Notes under the pieces: model-generated
Database searches by the model: none
What the model was told of the DNA's origin: nothing
Seen by the model: the letters and a program-made list of their open reading frames with translations, nothing else
Shown: positions 44,341 to 53,733 of the stretch, in pieces
Position numbering within the stretch: position 1 is the stretch's first letter
How the letters are laid out: every line of letters starts with the position of its first letter
DNA from: Streptomyces griseiscabiei
GTDB taxonomy: Bacteria; Actinomycetota; Actinomycetes; Streptomycetales; Streptomycetaceae
Direction: 5' to 3'
Length of the DNA stretch: 64,000 nucleotides
NCBI RefSeq assembly: GCF_020010925.1
Contig: NZ_JAGJBZ010000002.1
Coordinates: 3,658,001 to 3,722,000, forward strand
Made by a program: the position numbers and the translations under genes

Positions 44341-45324
44341 TCAGGTGACCAGGTCCGACAGCGGCAGGCCCGTCAGGGCCTGGCGGGCACGCAGGACGAC
44401 GGCCTCCTGGAGCGCGTCCATCGCCAGGTCGGACCGCCATGCGACATGCGGGGTCATCACCAGGTTCGGCACGCCGCGCAGTACGTGGTCCGCCGGCAGC
44501 GGCTCGGTCGTGAAGGTGTCCAGACCCGCGCCCGCCAGATGGCCGGAGCGCAGGGCGTCCGCCAGCGCGGCCTCGTCGACGAGCCCGCCGCGCGAGACGT
44601 TGACGAGCACCGAGCGGGGCCGCATCCGGCCGATGACCTGCGCCGACACCAGGTTCCTCGTCGTGGCCGACAGCGGCAGGTGCAGCGACACCACATCGGA
44701 CTGTTCGAGCAGTTCCCCCAGCGGCGCGGCCGGCACCGAGTCGAAGGTCGAGAACGGGTCGTAGGCGCGGACGTTCGTGCCCAGCGCCGCGTACCACCGG
44801 GCGACCTGGCGGCCGATCCGGCCCATGCCCACGACCGCGACGTCCAGCTGGGAGAACCGTGGTGTGTCCATCCCGACGCTGCCGGCCCACTGGCCCGCCT
44901 CGATGGCCGACTGCCCGGCCGGGATGCGCCGTGCCAGCAGCAGCCCCATGGTCAGCGCGTGCGACGCGACCTCCTCCGTCGCCGCACCCGGCACGATCGC
45001 GACCGGCACCCCTTTCGTCCGGGCCGCCGCCACGTCGATGTTGTCGTAGCCGATGCCGTACCGCACCACGGCGACGCACTTCTTCATCGCCTCGAAGTCC
45101 TGGGCCTCCACGGGGGCGTACGGGGTCACCATCACCACGGTCGCCTCCGGGATCGTGGCGCGGAACGCGTGCCGGTCCGGTGCGATCACGAACTCCAGAC
45201 CGAACTCCTCGGCCAGTGCCCGCTCCCGCTCCAGACTCGGGTATTGCTGCGGACCGACAAGGAGCAGACCCCCCGTATGACCGGCGGCGCCGGCCGGAAT
45301 TTCGGTGCTGCTTGCAAGAGACAT
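44341..45324 (-). CDS. D-isomer-specific 2-hydroxyacid dehydrogenase
   Basis: 327 residues from the ATG at 45324; a longer frame to 45462 adds a non-conserved tail. NAD motif VVGMGRIGRQVARW, then NVSRGGLVDEAAL with the catalytic Arg, and the His of TPHVAWRS. It interconverts a 2-oxoacid and a D-2-hydroxyacid. Divergent from the LysR gene across operator copy 2. It could work with the membrane-independent FAD/Fe-S oxidase at 50820-53612, which oxidises D-2-hydroxyacids. Confidence 0.9.
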   Translation of the reverse strand: MSLASSTEIPAGAAGHTGGLLLVGPQQYPSLERERALAEEFGLEFVIAPDRHAFRATIPEATVVMVTPYAPVEAQDFEAMKKCVAVVRYGIGYDNIDVAAARTKGVPVAIVPGAATEEVASHALTMGLLLARRIPAGQSAIEAGQWAGSVGMDTPRFSQLDVAVVGMGRIGRQVARWYAALGTNVRAYDPFSTFDSVPAAPLGELLEQSDVVSLHLPLSATTRNLVSAQVIGRMRPRSVLVNVSRGGLVDEAALADALRSGHLAGAGLDTFTTEPLPADHVLRGVPNLVMTPHVAWRSDLAMDALQEAVVLRARQALTGLPLSDLVT

Positions 45325-45484
45325 TTCAACAGCCGCCTCAACCTGTTCGTGGGGAAAGTGAAATGAAACGTAAGGACCGGCGAACAGCCCGTCAACGGGT
45401 CCGGTGCCGTGAAATCGGAATACGCCCGAACTGGAAATGGTGTGTTGTCGGAACCGGATCAATCTCGTTGCGCAGAGACTCTAG

Positions 45485-45503
45485 CTAACTAACGGACGTT
45501 AGC
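45485..45503. promoter_or_regulatory. Operator copy 2 of the shared 19-bp motif
   Basis: CTAACTAACGGACGTTAGC lies in the divergent promoter region between the dehydrogenase/permease genes (minus) and the LysR gene (plus), 42 bp before the LysR start. It shares 15 or more of 19 positions with the copies near TetR. Confidence 0.75.
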
Positions 45504-45544
45504 CTATGGTGGGTGCCGAGCATCACAAGCGGAGGTGTACGACC

Positions 45545-46471
45545 GTGAACGTCCGACAACTTCAGGCTTTCCTCGCGGTCGCCGAACACCTGCACTTCGG
45601 CCGTGCCGCGGAGCAGCTCTTCATGGCCCAGGCTCCCCTGAGCCGGACCATCCAGGCGCTCGAGAGCGACCTCGGCGGCCGCCTGTTCGAGCGCAACACG
45701 CGCTCGGTCTCCCTCACGCCCGCCGGCAAGGCCCTCATGGGGCCCGCCCGCGAAGTGCTCGCGGCGGTCGCCGTCGCCGAAGCCGCCGTCGGCGCCGCCG
45801 TCTCCGGCGAGTCCGGGACCGTCCGGGTCGAGTTCTGCGGCGTCGCGGCCCACCCGCTGGTGGCCGCCCTCTCCCGCGGTATGCGCGCCGACAACCCCGG
45901 TGTCCGCCTCGATCTGACCTCGCAGGCCGTCTCCCGGCCGACGATCCGCCGCCTGCTGGACCAGGAGGTGGATGTCGGGCTCGGCCGCTTCGACAACCTG
46001 CCCCCCGGCCTCGACAGCGAGGTCCTGATCAACGATTCCCTCGTGGTCGCGGTGCCCCGGACCCATCGGCTCGCCGCCTGCCAGGTCGTCTCCTTCCAGG
46101 ACGTGGCCGCCGAGCCGTTCGTCTCCCTGCCCTATGCCACCGGGTCGGTCACCACCGACCGGCTGTGGCGCCTCGGCTACGCGCACGGCGCCGGCGGGGT
46201 CAACAACGTGCAGTTCGCCCCCGACACCCCCTCGTGTCTGGCCCTGGTCGGAGCCGAGGTCGGCTGTCACCTCGCCCTGCGGTCCGTCGCCCGATCGACG
46301 GCCAACCCCAACGTCGTCTTCATTCCACTCGCCCATCGCGAATGCGAACTCGTGCCCGATGTCCACCTGCGTGCGGCCTGGCGATCCGGATGCGTGGACC
46401 CCCCGGTCGAGGCAGCCCTCGGGCATCTGCGTCGCTGTCTGCCGCACGGTCGCCCGGCCGCCGTCGCCTGA
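45545..46471 (+). CDS. LysR-family transcriptional regulator
   Basis: 308 residues from a GTG with GGAGG eight bases upstream. VNVRQLQAFLAVAEHLHFGRAAEQLFMAQAPLSRTIQALE is the LysR winged HTH; the remainder is the usual two-lobed effector domain (RVEFCGVAAHPLVAAL and on). It sits between divergent catabolic genes and upstream of the monooxygenase operon, and probably activates one or both with a pathway intermediate as inducer. Confidence 0.92.
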   Translation: MNVRQLQAFLAVAEHLHFGRAAEQLFMAQAPLSRTIQALESDLGGRLFERNTRSVSLTPAGKALMGPAREVLAAVAVAEAAVGAAVSGESGTVRVEFCGVAAHPLVAALSRGMRADNPGVRLDLTSQAVSRPTIRRLLDQEVDVGLGRFDNLPPGLDSEVLINDSLVVAVPRTHRLAACQVVSFQDVAAEPFVSLPYATGSVTTDRLWRLGYAHGAGGVNNVQFAPDTPSCLALVGAEVGCHLALRSVARSTANPNVVFIPLAHRECELVPDVHLRAAWRSGCVDPPVEAALGHLRRCLPHGRPAAVA

Positions 46472-46704
46472 GGCTCCCCTGTGGCCGCATTGATCATTTC
46501 AGTTCCGGAAACAATCGGCCGTCACCTTCGCATCAATAGCATCTGGCGATCATTATTTCCTGGACGTAACGTCGCGTTGTCGAAATCGCACGCGACTCCC
46601 GTTCGGATATCTCGGCGAAATGAATGACCGTATGCAGGAGCATGCTGTCCGCCTCTCCGACCGAGTCGCTTTTCCGTGCGCGAGACCCCGCAAAGGAGCC
46701 ATAA

Positions 46705-48327
46705 ATGGGCAGCGAAGAAACCGTGCGTGAGATCGACGCACTCGTCGTGGGAACCGGCATGGGCGGCGTCATGGCACTGCGCACCCTCACCGCCGACGCC
46801 GGTCTCGACGCGATCGCCATCGACAAGGCGCCGAAGGTCGGCGGCACTTGGTACTGGAACCGCTATCCCGGGGCCCTCTCCGACACACAGAGCTTCATGT
46901 ACCAGCTGCCCTACGACCGGGAACTGTTCCAGCGGACCGACTGGCGCACCCGCTACGTCCCCGGCCCCGAGATCCGCCGGTACGTCGAGGACGCCGTCGA
47001 CTTCTGGGACCTGCGCTCCCGCATCCGGCTGGAGACCACCCTGGTCGGCGCCGCCTTCGACGAGGAGAGCGCGCGCTGGCACGTGGTCACCGACAGGGGC
47101 GAGTTCCATGCCCGCTTCCTCGTCACCGCCGCCGGTCTGCTCTCCCGGATCAACGTCCCCGACTTCCCGGGCATCGACCGGTTCGAGGGCCGTGTCGTCC
47201 ACACCGCCGACTGGCCGGACGACCTCGACATCACCGGCCTGCGTATCGGCGTCATCGGCAACGGCTCCACCGGCATCCAGTTCATGACCGAGGCCGCCAA
47301 GACCGTCTTCCACCTGACCTCGTTCCAGCGCACCGCGCAGTACACCGTCCCGGCCGGCAACCGCGAGTGGTCCGAGGCCGAGCTGGAGCAGTTCAAGGCC
47401 ACCTGCGAGGACCGCTGGGAGGAGTTCCGCACCTCCAAGATCGGCTTCGGCATCGACGAGACCACGCGCAGCATCTGGAGCGTCTCCGAGGAGGAGCGCG
47501 AGGCCATCTTCGAGTGGGCCTGGCGCAAGGGCGGGAACTACACCTTCGCCAACGAGACCTTCTGCGACGTCACCAGCGACCGCGCCGCCAACGAACTGGC
47601 CGCCGACTTCATCAAGCGGAAGATCAAGGAGATCGTCAAGGACCCGGAGACCGCGCGCAAGCTCACCCCGACCGAGCTGTTCGCCCGGCGCCCCATCTGC
47701 GACTCCGGTTACTTCGAGATCTTCAACCAGCCCCATGTGACCCTGGTCAGCACCCGGGAGAACCCCGTCGAGGAGTTCGTGGCCGAGGGCATCGTCACGC
47801 GGGACGGCACGCTTCACGAGCTCGACGTCCTGGTGCTGGCCACCGGCTTCGACGCCGTCGAGGGCAGCTACCGGAACATGGACATCCGCGGCACCGGCGG
47901 CAGGACCCTCAAGGAACACTGGGCCGACGCCCCCCGCAGCCACATGGGCATGACCGTGTCCGGTTTCCCGAACCTGTTCATGGTCCTCGGACCCAACGGC
48001 CCGTTCGTCAACAACCCCTCCGGCATCGGCGTCCAGGCCAAGTGGATCGCCCGGGCCGTCGAGAGCGTCAAGGACACCCCCGGCGCCTCCATCCGGCTGC
48101 GCGCGGAGGCCGAGGAGAACTGGCTCCAGACCTGCCTCGACGCGCTCAAGGGCTCCCTGTTCCTGGAGACCGGCTCGTGGATCTTCGGCAACAACATCCC
48201 CGGCAAGCGCAAGGCCCGCACCGCCAACTTCTACGTCGGCGGCCTCGACAGGTTCATCGCGCTCACCGAGGCCGAGGCGGCCCAGGGATACCCCAGCTAC
48301 GAGGTCCGCGTCCCGTCCGCGGTCTGA
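46705..48327 (+). CDS. Type I Baeyer-Villiger monooxygenase
   Basis: 540 residues. The fingerprint FxGxxxHxxxWP is FEGRVVHTADWP (160-171), lying between the N-terminal GTGMGG (FAD) and the second GNGSTG (NADPH) motif; GGTWYWNRYPGALSD is the cyclohexanone monooxygenase signature. It inserts oxygen beside a ketone to give an ester or lactone. GGAG lies upstream of the ATG. It heads a three-gene operon with an aldehyde dehydrogenase and an FAH-type hydrolase, a set suited to stepwise ring opening of an alicyclic ketone. The 233-bp gap before it contains no 19-bp operator. Confidence 0.94.
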   Translation: MGSEETVREIDALVVGTGMGGVMALRTLTADAGLDAIAIDKAPKVGGTWYWNRYPGALSDTQSFMYQLPYDRELFQRTDWRTRYVPGPEIRRYVEDAVDFWDLRSRIRLETTLVGAAFDEESARWHVVTDRGEFHARFLVTAAGLLSRINVPDFPGIDRFEGRVVHTADWPDDLDITGLRIGVIGNGSTGIQFMTEAAKTVFHLTSFQRTAQYTVPAGNREWSEAELEQFKATCEDRWEEFRTSKIGFGIDETTRSIWSVSEEEREAIFEWAWRKGGNYTFANETFCDVTSDRAANELAADFIKRKIKEIVKDPETARKLTPTELFARRPICDSGYFEIFNQPHVTLVSTRENPVEEFVAEGIVTRDGTLHELDVLVLATGFDAVEGSYRNMDIRGTGGRTLKEHWADAPRSHMGMTVSGFPNLFMVLGPNGPFVNNPSGIGVQAKWIARAVESVKDTPGASIRLRAEAEENWLQTCLDALKGSLFLETGSWIFGNNIPGKRKARTANFYVGGLDRFIALTEAEAAQGYPSYEVRVPSAV

Positions 48328-48363
48328 CCCCCCACCCCCGCAAGCGGTTTGGAGAAACCAGCC

Positions 48364-49734
48364 ATGCCCACGTACCAGACCATCTCGCCGCTCGACGGCG
48401 AGGTGCTTGCCGAGTACACGATGATGACCGACGCGGAGGCCGCCGAGGCGCTCGCCCGTGCCACCGACGCCTACCGCGACTGGGCCCGGACCGGCGTCGA
48501 GGACCGGGTCGCCCTGCTGGCCCGTATCGCCGGGCTGCACCGCGAGCGCGGCGCCGAACTCGCCGAGGCGATGGCGACCGAGATGGGCAAGCCGCTCGCC
48601 CAGGCCGAGGGCGAGGTCGACCTCGCGGCGTCGATCTACGAGTACTACGCCACCGCCGGCGCCCGGCTGCTGGCCGACGAGGTGATCGAGGTCGCGGCCG
48701 GGGGACGGGCCGTCGTCCGGACGGCTCCCACCGGCCCGGTGCTCGGGATCATGCCGTGGAACTTCCCGCTCTACCAGGTCGCGCGGTTCGTCGCCCCCAA
48801 CCTGCTGCTCGGCAACACGGTCCTCCTCAAGCACGCCCGCTCCTGCACCCGCACCGCGCTCCTCATCGACGCCGTCGTCGCCGACGCCCGTGCCCCGAAG
48901 GGCGTCTACGAGAACCTCATCGTGTCCTCCTCGCAGATCGGCGCCCTCATCGCCGACGTACGGCTGCGGGGCGTCTCGCTGACCGGCTCCGAGGAAGCAG
49001 GCCGGATCGTGGCCGAACAGGCCGGCCGCCATCTCAAGAAGTGCGTCCTCGAACTCGGCGGCTCGGACCCGTTCATCGTCCTGCCCGACGCCGACCTCGA
49101 CCTCGCGCTCGACCTGGCCGCGACCGGCCGGTTCGGCAACGCCGGCCAGTCCTGCACGTCCTCCAAGCGCCTGATCGTCCACGGCGACGTCTACGACCGC
49201 TTCCTCGAAGGGTTCGTCGAGCGGGCGAAGCAGTGGAACACCGGCGATCCGCTCGCCCCGGGGACCCGTATCGGCCCGATGGCGTCCGAGGCGGGCCGCC
49301 AGGAGATCGCCGAGCAGGTCGAGGACGCCGTGGTCAAGGGCGCCCACCTGCACCTGGGAGGCGTGCTCCCCGACGGCCCCGGCGCGTTCTACCCGGCCAC
49401 TGTCATCACCGGGGTCACCCCGGACATGCGCGCCCACAGCGAGGAACTCTTCGGACCCGTCGCCGTCCTGTACCGGGTCGACTCCGTGGAGGAGGCCGTC
49501 GAGCTGGCGAACGACTCCCGGTTCGGCCTCGGGTCCGCCGTGTTCACCCGCGACGAGGACCTCGCCGCGGACATCGCCGAGCGCCTGGAGGTCGGCATGG
49601 TCGGCCTCAACACCCTCATCCGCAGCCGGCCCGACCTGCCGTTCGGCGGCGTCAAGGCGTCCGGGATCGGCCGCGAGCTGGGCCGCCTGGGCCTCGACGA
49701 GTTCGCCAACAAGAAGATGATCCGCCTCTCCTGA
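48364..49734 (+). CDS. NAD(P)-dependent aldehyde dehydrogenase (succinate-semialdehyde type)
   Basis: 456 residues. GIMPWNFPLYQVARF, the catalytic Glu in LELGGSDPF, and the catalytic Cys in GQSCTSSKR are all present. The ATG is preferred over an in-frame TTG at 48349 because GGAG lies ten bases before it. It would oxidise an aldehyde, perhaps a semialdehyde from lactone opening, to the acid. It follows the monooxygenase by 36 bp. Confidence 0.93.
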   Translation: MPTYQTISPLDGEVLAEYTMMTDAEAAEALARATDAYRDWARTGVEDRVALLARIAGLHRERGAELAEAMATEMGKPLAQAEGEVDLAASIYEYYATAGARLLADEVIEVAAGGRAVVRTAPTGPVLGIMPWNFPLYQVARFVAPNLLLGNTVLLKHARSCTRTALLIDAVVADARAPKGVYENLIVSSSQIGALIADVRLRGVSLTGSEEAGRIVAEQAGRHLKKCVLELGGSDPFIVLPDADLDLALDLAATGRFGNAGQSCTSSKRLIVHGDVYDRFLEGFVERAKQWNTGDPLAPGTRIGPMASEAGRQEIAEQVEDAVVKGAHLHLGGVLPDGPGAFYPATVITGVTPDMRAHSEELFGPVAVLYRVDSVEEAVELANDSRFGLGSAVFTRDEDLAADIAERLEVGMVGLNTLIRSRPDLPFGGVKASGIGRELGRLGLDEFANKKMIRLS

Positions 49735-49841
49735 CGCCTCCTCGGCCCTCACACGGCGCCCTGCCCGCGACCCTCCCCGGCGGGCAGGGCGCAGCCATGA
49801 ACGGCACACACCGCCCTACGACCCACCCCGAAGGACATGAC

Positions 49842-50729
49842 GTGAAGCTCGTCTCCTACGCATCCCGCACCGGCTGGAAGCCCGGCCTTCTCGACAGCGA
49901 CCAGGTGTTCGACCTCAACTCCGCGCTCCGGGCCGCCGGTCACCGGCCCTCCCCGGACCTGCCGTCCGTCCGTGCCTTCCTCCAGGCGCACGGCGACCGG
50001 CTGGCCCGGATCGCCGCCGCCGTCGGACCGGTCCTCGACGGCGGAGCCCTGGAGCCCGTGGGGAGCCTCGACTCCGTGGTGCTCGGGCCACCGGTCACCG
50101 ACCCGCTCAAGGTCCTGTGCGTGGGCCTGAACTACGCGGACCACGTCGGTGAGACCGGCCGCGCCCTGCCGGCCCACCCCGATCTGTTCGCCAAGTTCGC
50201 CAGCAGCCTGATCGGCCCCTACGACGCCATCGACCGGTCCGACGTCACCGACAACCTCGACTTCGAGGGCGAACTCGCCGTCGTCATCGGCAGGGAGTGC
50301 GCCCGCGTGGAAGAGGGCGACGCCCTGTCGTACGTGGCCGGCCTGTCCGTCCTCGACGACATCACCGCCCGCGACCTCCAGTACCGCGGCACCCAGTGGC
50401 TCGCGGGCAAGGCCGTGGACCGGGCGACGCCGTTCGGGCCGGCGATCGTCACCCTGGACGAGATCGGCGACCCACAGAACCTGGACATCGAGACCTTCGT
50501 CAACGGCACCCGGGTCCAGGGCTCCAACACCAAGAACATGATCTTCCCGATCGCCCGGATCATCGCCTACATCAGCTGGTTCCTCACCCTCAGCCCCGGC
50601 GACGTGATCGCCACCGGTACCCCCGAGGGCATCGGCGCGAAGCGGAACCCGCCCCTGTGGCTGCGCCCCGGCGACAAGGTCGAGGTCGTCCTGGAGCAGG
50701 TCGGAACCCTGCGCAACGAGATCCACTGA
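49842..50729 (+). CDS. Fumarylacetoacetate hydrolase (FAH) family protein
   Basis: 295 residues from a GTG with AAGGA seven bases upstream, giving the homolog-like start VKLVSYASR; an ATG at 49797 would add 15 residues. VLCVGLNYADHVGE, the metal-binding DFEGELAVVIG and SVLDDITARDLQ, WLAGKAVD, and GTPEGIGAKRNPPLWLRPGDKV are the FAH core. Family members hydrolyse C-C bonds of 3-oxoacids or decarboxylate or hydrate ring-cleavage products. It closes the monooxygenase operon, ahead of a strong terminator. Confidence 0.92.
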   Translation: MKLVSYASRTGWKPGLLDSDQVFDLNSALRAAGHRPSPDLPSVRAFLQAHGDRLARIAAAVGPVLDGGALEPVGSLDSVVLGPPVTDPLKVLCVGLNYADHVGETGRALPAHPDLFAKFASSLIGPYDAIDRSDVTDNLDFEGELAVVIGRECARVEEGDALSYVAGLSVLDDITARDLQYRGTQWLAGKAVDRATPFGPAIVTLDEIGDPQNLDIETFVNGTRVQGSNTKNMIFPIARIIAYISWFLTLSPGDVIATGTPEGIGAKRNPPLWLRPGDKVEVVLEQVGTLRNEIH

Positions 50730-50745
50730 ACCGTCCCTCCCCGGG

Positions 50746-50799
50746 GGTGACACGTCTGCGGAGCCGGACCCTCGGGCCCGGCTCCGCAGACGTGTCACC
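50746..50799. terminator. Perfect bidirectional stem-loop terminator
   Basis: Two 22-base arms (50746-50767 and 50778-50799) are perfectly complementary around a 10-base loop. It lies between the converging FAH-family and FAD/Fe-S oxidase genes and can terminate both transcripts. Confidence 0.92.
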
Positions 50800-50819
50800 A
50801 GGGGGCGGCGGAGGCGGGC

Positions 50820-53612
50820 TCAGACACGGGACGCGAACAGTTCGGCCAGATGCAGCGTCGGCACCTGGGCCAGGTCGTCGAGCTGGATCCGGCAGGACAT
50901 GCCGTCCGCCAGGAACACCGCGTCCGCGTGGGCCCGCACCGCCGGTAGCAGATGCGTCTCGGCGACCGCGACGCTCACCTCGTAATGCCCCTTCTCCACA
51001 CCGAAGTTGCCGGCCAGACCGCAGCACCCCGGCACCTTGGTGACCGTCGCGCCCGCCCTCTCCAGCAGCCGCCGGTCGGTGTCCCAGCCGATGACCGCGC
51101 TGTGGTGGCAGTGCGGCTGCGCCACGACCTCCACCCCGGCCAGGTCGGGCAGCGGCAGGCCGAGGCGCTCGACGAGCTCGGCGAAGCTGAGCAGTCCCGA
51201 CGCCACCACGTCCGTCTCCTCGGCGTCGGACAGTTCGCTCGCGTCGCTGCGCAACGACGCGAGACATGAGGGCTCCAATGCCATGACGGGGACCCCGCCC
51301 CGGACGTAGGGCGCGAGCGTCCGCACGGTCCGGTCGACGATGGTCCGGGCCCGGTCGAGCTGACCGGTCGTGATCCAGGTCAGGCCGCAGCAGGCGTCCT
51401 CCCCGATGACGCGGACCGTGAGGCCGTGCGCCTCCAGGAACCGGATCGCCGCCAGGCCGGACTCCGGGAAGAAGTGGTCGGTGAAGGAGTCGGCCCAGAT
51501 CCACACGTCGGGCGACGCGTCTCCCGCGCGCGACGCGGCTGACGCGGCCGTCGCCCTTCGCAGCGTGGGGGAGGCGAACTCCGGTACGGACCGCCGGTGG
51601 TCGATGCCCGCGGCCCACTTGGCCAGCGCGGCGAACGGTCGGACCCGCAGCAGCAGGTTGGCGGGCCGCGCCAGCGGCGCCGTGAGCCGCGCCCATTTCG
51701 GCAGCCGTCCGAGGAACAGATGCGAGCGCGGCCGGCGCAGCCCGGCGACGTCGTGCCGCTGGTGCAGTACCTCGCTCTTGTAGGTGGCCATGTCGACGCC
51801 ACTGGGACAGTCGCTCGAACACCCCTTGCACGCGAGACACAGATCGAGCGCGTCGGCGACGGCCGGGTCCTTCAGACCACCGCGCAGCAGACCGCCGTCG
51901 AGGGCCTCCTGCAGCACCCGGGCACGCCCGCGGGTCGAGTCCCGCTCGTCGCTCGTGGCGAGATACGACGGACACATCACCCCCGCCGTCTTCGGGGCCA
52001 CGCACTTCCCGACGCCCGTGCAGCGGTGCACGGCGGCACCGAGGTCCCCGGCGTCGTGCACCAGCCGCAGCCCGGGACGCACCGGCGACCGGGGGCGCAC
52101 GGGGCGCAGGTCGTCGGTGATCGGGACCGGTTCGGCGATGATGCCGGGGTTGAGGATGCCGTCGGGGTCGCACACGGCCTTCACCTGCCGGAACAGGGCG
52201 AGGGAGGTCTCGTCGTACATCAGCGGCAGCAGTTCGCCGCGGGCCCGGCCGTCGCCGTGCTCGCCCGACAGGGTGCCGCGGTAGTCGCGCAGCCGTGTCG
52301 CACAGGCGGTCATGAACGCACGGAAGACCCCGGCCGAGGCCGGGTCACCGGGCCGGAACGGGAAGTCGATCCGGCAGTGCACACAGCCGTCGCCGAAGTG
52401 CCCGTACGGGACGCCCTGGAGGTTGTGCGCACGCAACAGTTCCTCGAAGTCGCGCAGCCACGCCCCGAGATGCTCCGGCGGAACGGCGGCGTCCTCCCAG
52501 CCGCCGTACGCCGGGGTCGGCAGCGACCGGCCCGCGAGCCCGGCGCCGTCCTCACGGATGCGCCACAGCGCCGCCGCCTCACGCGCGTCGACGACCAGCC
52601 GCGTGTCCAGCGCGGCGCCGGCGGCGACGAGGCGCCGTACCGCGTCCGCCGCGTCCTCGCCCGCCACCTCCGCGAACAGCCAGCCGTTTCCCCGCGGCAG
52701 GTCGGGTACCGCAGAGCCCTTCTCGCGCACCAGGTCCACGATGCGCGAGTCCATGCCCTCGCACGCGACGAGACGGCCCGGCGCGGCGGCGAGCAGCGCC
52801 GGTACGGCATCGGCCGCGTCGGCCATCGTCGGGTAGCCGAGCACCAGCATCCGGCGTTCGACCCGGTCGTCGACCAGCCGGACGGTGGCCTCCAGGACCG
52901 TGGCCAGTGATCCTTCGCTGCCGACCAGGAACCGTTCGACGCGGCGCCGCTCCGGGAGCAGGTGTTCCAGGCCGTAGCCGCTGACCTGGCGGCCGAAACG
53001 GCCGAACTCGGTGCGCAGATGGGCCAGGTTGGCGTCGCCGACGGCCGCCAGCCGCCTCGCGGTCTCGCCGGCGGCCGGGCCGCCCCGCTCCACGGCGAGT
53101 TCGCCGTTCCCGTACAGCACCCGCAGCGACTCGACGTTGTCCACCGTCCGCCCGTAGCCCAACGCCCGTGACCCGCAGGCGTTGTTGCCGATCATTCCGC
53201 CGACCGTGCAGCGGCTGTGCGAGGACGGGTCCGGCCCGAACCGCAGACCGTAGAGAGCCGCCTCGCGCTGCAGATCCGCGTGCACCACGCCCGGTTCCAC
53301 CCGCGCCGTGCGCGCGACCGGGTCGATGCCGAGCACCCGGTTGAAACGACGGGTGTCGACCACGATGCCGCTTCCGACCGCGTTGCCGGCGATGCTGGTG
53401 CCCGCGCCGCGCATCGTCACCGGTACCCGAAGCTCGCGCGCCACCTCGTGGGCCGCGATCACGTCGTCCTCGCCACGCGCCTTCACGACCGCGGACGGGA
53501 CGACGCGGTAGAGGCTCGCGTCCGAGGAGTACAGGGCTCGGGTCGCAGGAGTGTCGTCGCACTCGACTCCCGCGGAGCGAAGAGCGGCGGCGAGGTCTGT
53601 CTGAACGGGCAT
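50820..53612 (-). CDS. FAD/Fe-S D-2-hydroxyacid (D-lactate / D-2-hydroxyglutarate-type) dehydrogenase
   Basis: 930 residues. The N-terminal half is a vanillyl-alcohol-oxidase-type FAD domain (TMRGAGTSIAGNAVG near 67-81, GGMIGNNACGSRALGYGRT). The C-terminal half has two Fe-S motifs (GVGKCVAPKTAGVMCPSY and CLACKGCSSDCPSGVD) and cysteine-rich CCG repeats (DACCGLTW and PGCCGLAG). This fused arrangement is that of large soluble or peripheral D-lactate dehydrogenases, passing electrons to the respiratory chain. It is divergent from the TetR gene with two operator copies between them. Confidence 0.92.
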   Translation of the reverse strand: MPVQTDLAAALRSAGVECDDTPATRALYSSDASLYRVVPSAVVKARGEDDVIAAHEVARELRVPVTMRGAGTSIAGNAVGSGIVVDTRRFNRVLGIDPVARTARVEPGVVHADLQREAALYGLRFGPDPSSHSRCTVGGMIGNNACGSRALGYGRTVDNVESLRVLYGNGELAVERGGPAAGETARRLAAVGDANLAHLRTEFGRFGRQVSGYGLEHLLPERRRVERFLVGSEGSLATVLEATVRLVDDRVERRMLVLGYPTMADAADAVPALLAAAPGRLVACEGMDSRIVDLVREKGSAVPDLPRGNGWLFAEVAGEDAADAVRRLVAAGAALDTRLVVDAREAAALWRIREDGAGLAGRSLPTPAYGGWEDAAVPPEHLGAWLRDFEELLRAHNLQGVPYGHFGDGCVHCRIDFPFRPGDPASAGVFRAFMTACATRLRDYRGTLSGEHGDGRARGELLPLMYDETSLALFRQVKAVCDPDGILNPGIIAEPVPITDDLRPVRPRSPVRPGLRLVHDAGDLGAAVHRCTGVGKCVAPKTAGVMCPSYLATSDERDSTRGRARVLQEALDGGLLRGGLKDPAVADALDLCLACKGCSSDCPSGVDMATYKSEVLHQRHDVAGLRRPRSHLFLGRLPKWARLTAPLARPANLLLRVRPFAALAKWAAGIDHRRSVPEFASPTLRRATAASAASRAGDASPDVWIWADSFTDHFFPESGLAAIRFLEAHGLTVRVIGEDACCGLTWITTGQLDRARTIVDRTVRTLAPYVRGGVPVMALEPSCLASLRSDASELSDAEETDVVASGLLSFAELVERLGLPLPDLAGVEVVAQPHCHHSAVIGWDTDRRLLERAGATVTKVPGCCGLAGNFGVEKGHYEVSVAVAETHLLPAVRAHADAVFLADGMSCRIQLDDLAQVPTLHLAELFASRV

Positions 53613-53620
53613 GCCTCAGG

Positions 53621-53639
53621 CTAACTAACGTACGGTAGT
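53621..53639. promoter_or_regulatory. Operator copy 3 of the shared 19-bp motif
   Basis: CTAACTAACGTACGGTAGT lies nine bases before the FAD/Fe-S gene start, where bound repressor would block transcription. It matches copies 1, 2 and 4. Confidence 0.78.
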
Positions 53640-53664
53640 TTCGCTAGTGCGGGGTTGCCGGAGA

Positions 53665-53683
53665 CTGACTAACGTAAGGTAGT
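53665..53683. promoter_or_regulatory. Operator copy 4 of the shared 19-bp motif
   Basis: CTGACTAACGTAAGGTAGT lies 51 bp before the TetR start and 44 bp from copy 3. Two sites at the TetR promoter suggest autoregulation. Confidence 0.75.
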
Positions 53684-53733
53684 TTCCCGCGTTGCAGGCA
53701 GGTGAAGGTTGCGGGCAGGCGAAGGAGGAGTCG

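Noticed and set aside
46522..49809. A 1095-residue open frame antisense to the Baeyer-Villiger monooxygenase and aldehyde dehydrogenase genes
   Set aside because: Low-complexity Gly/Asp/Val/Gln translation typical of the antisense of GC-rich genes; both genes on the other strand are clear.
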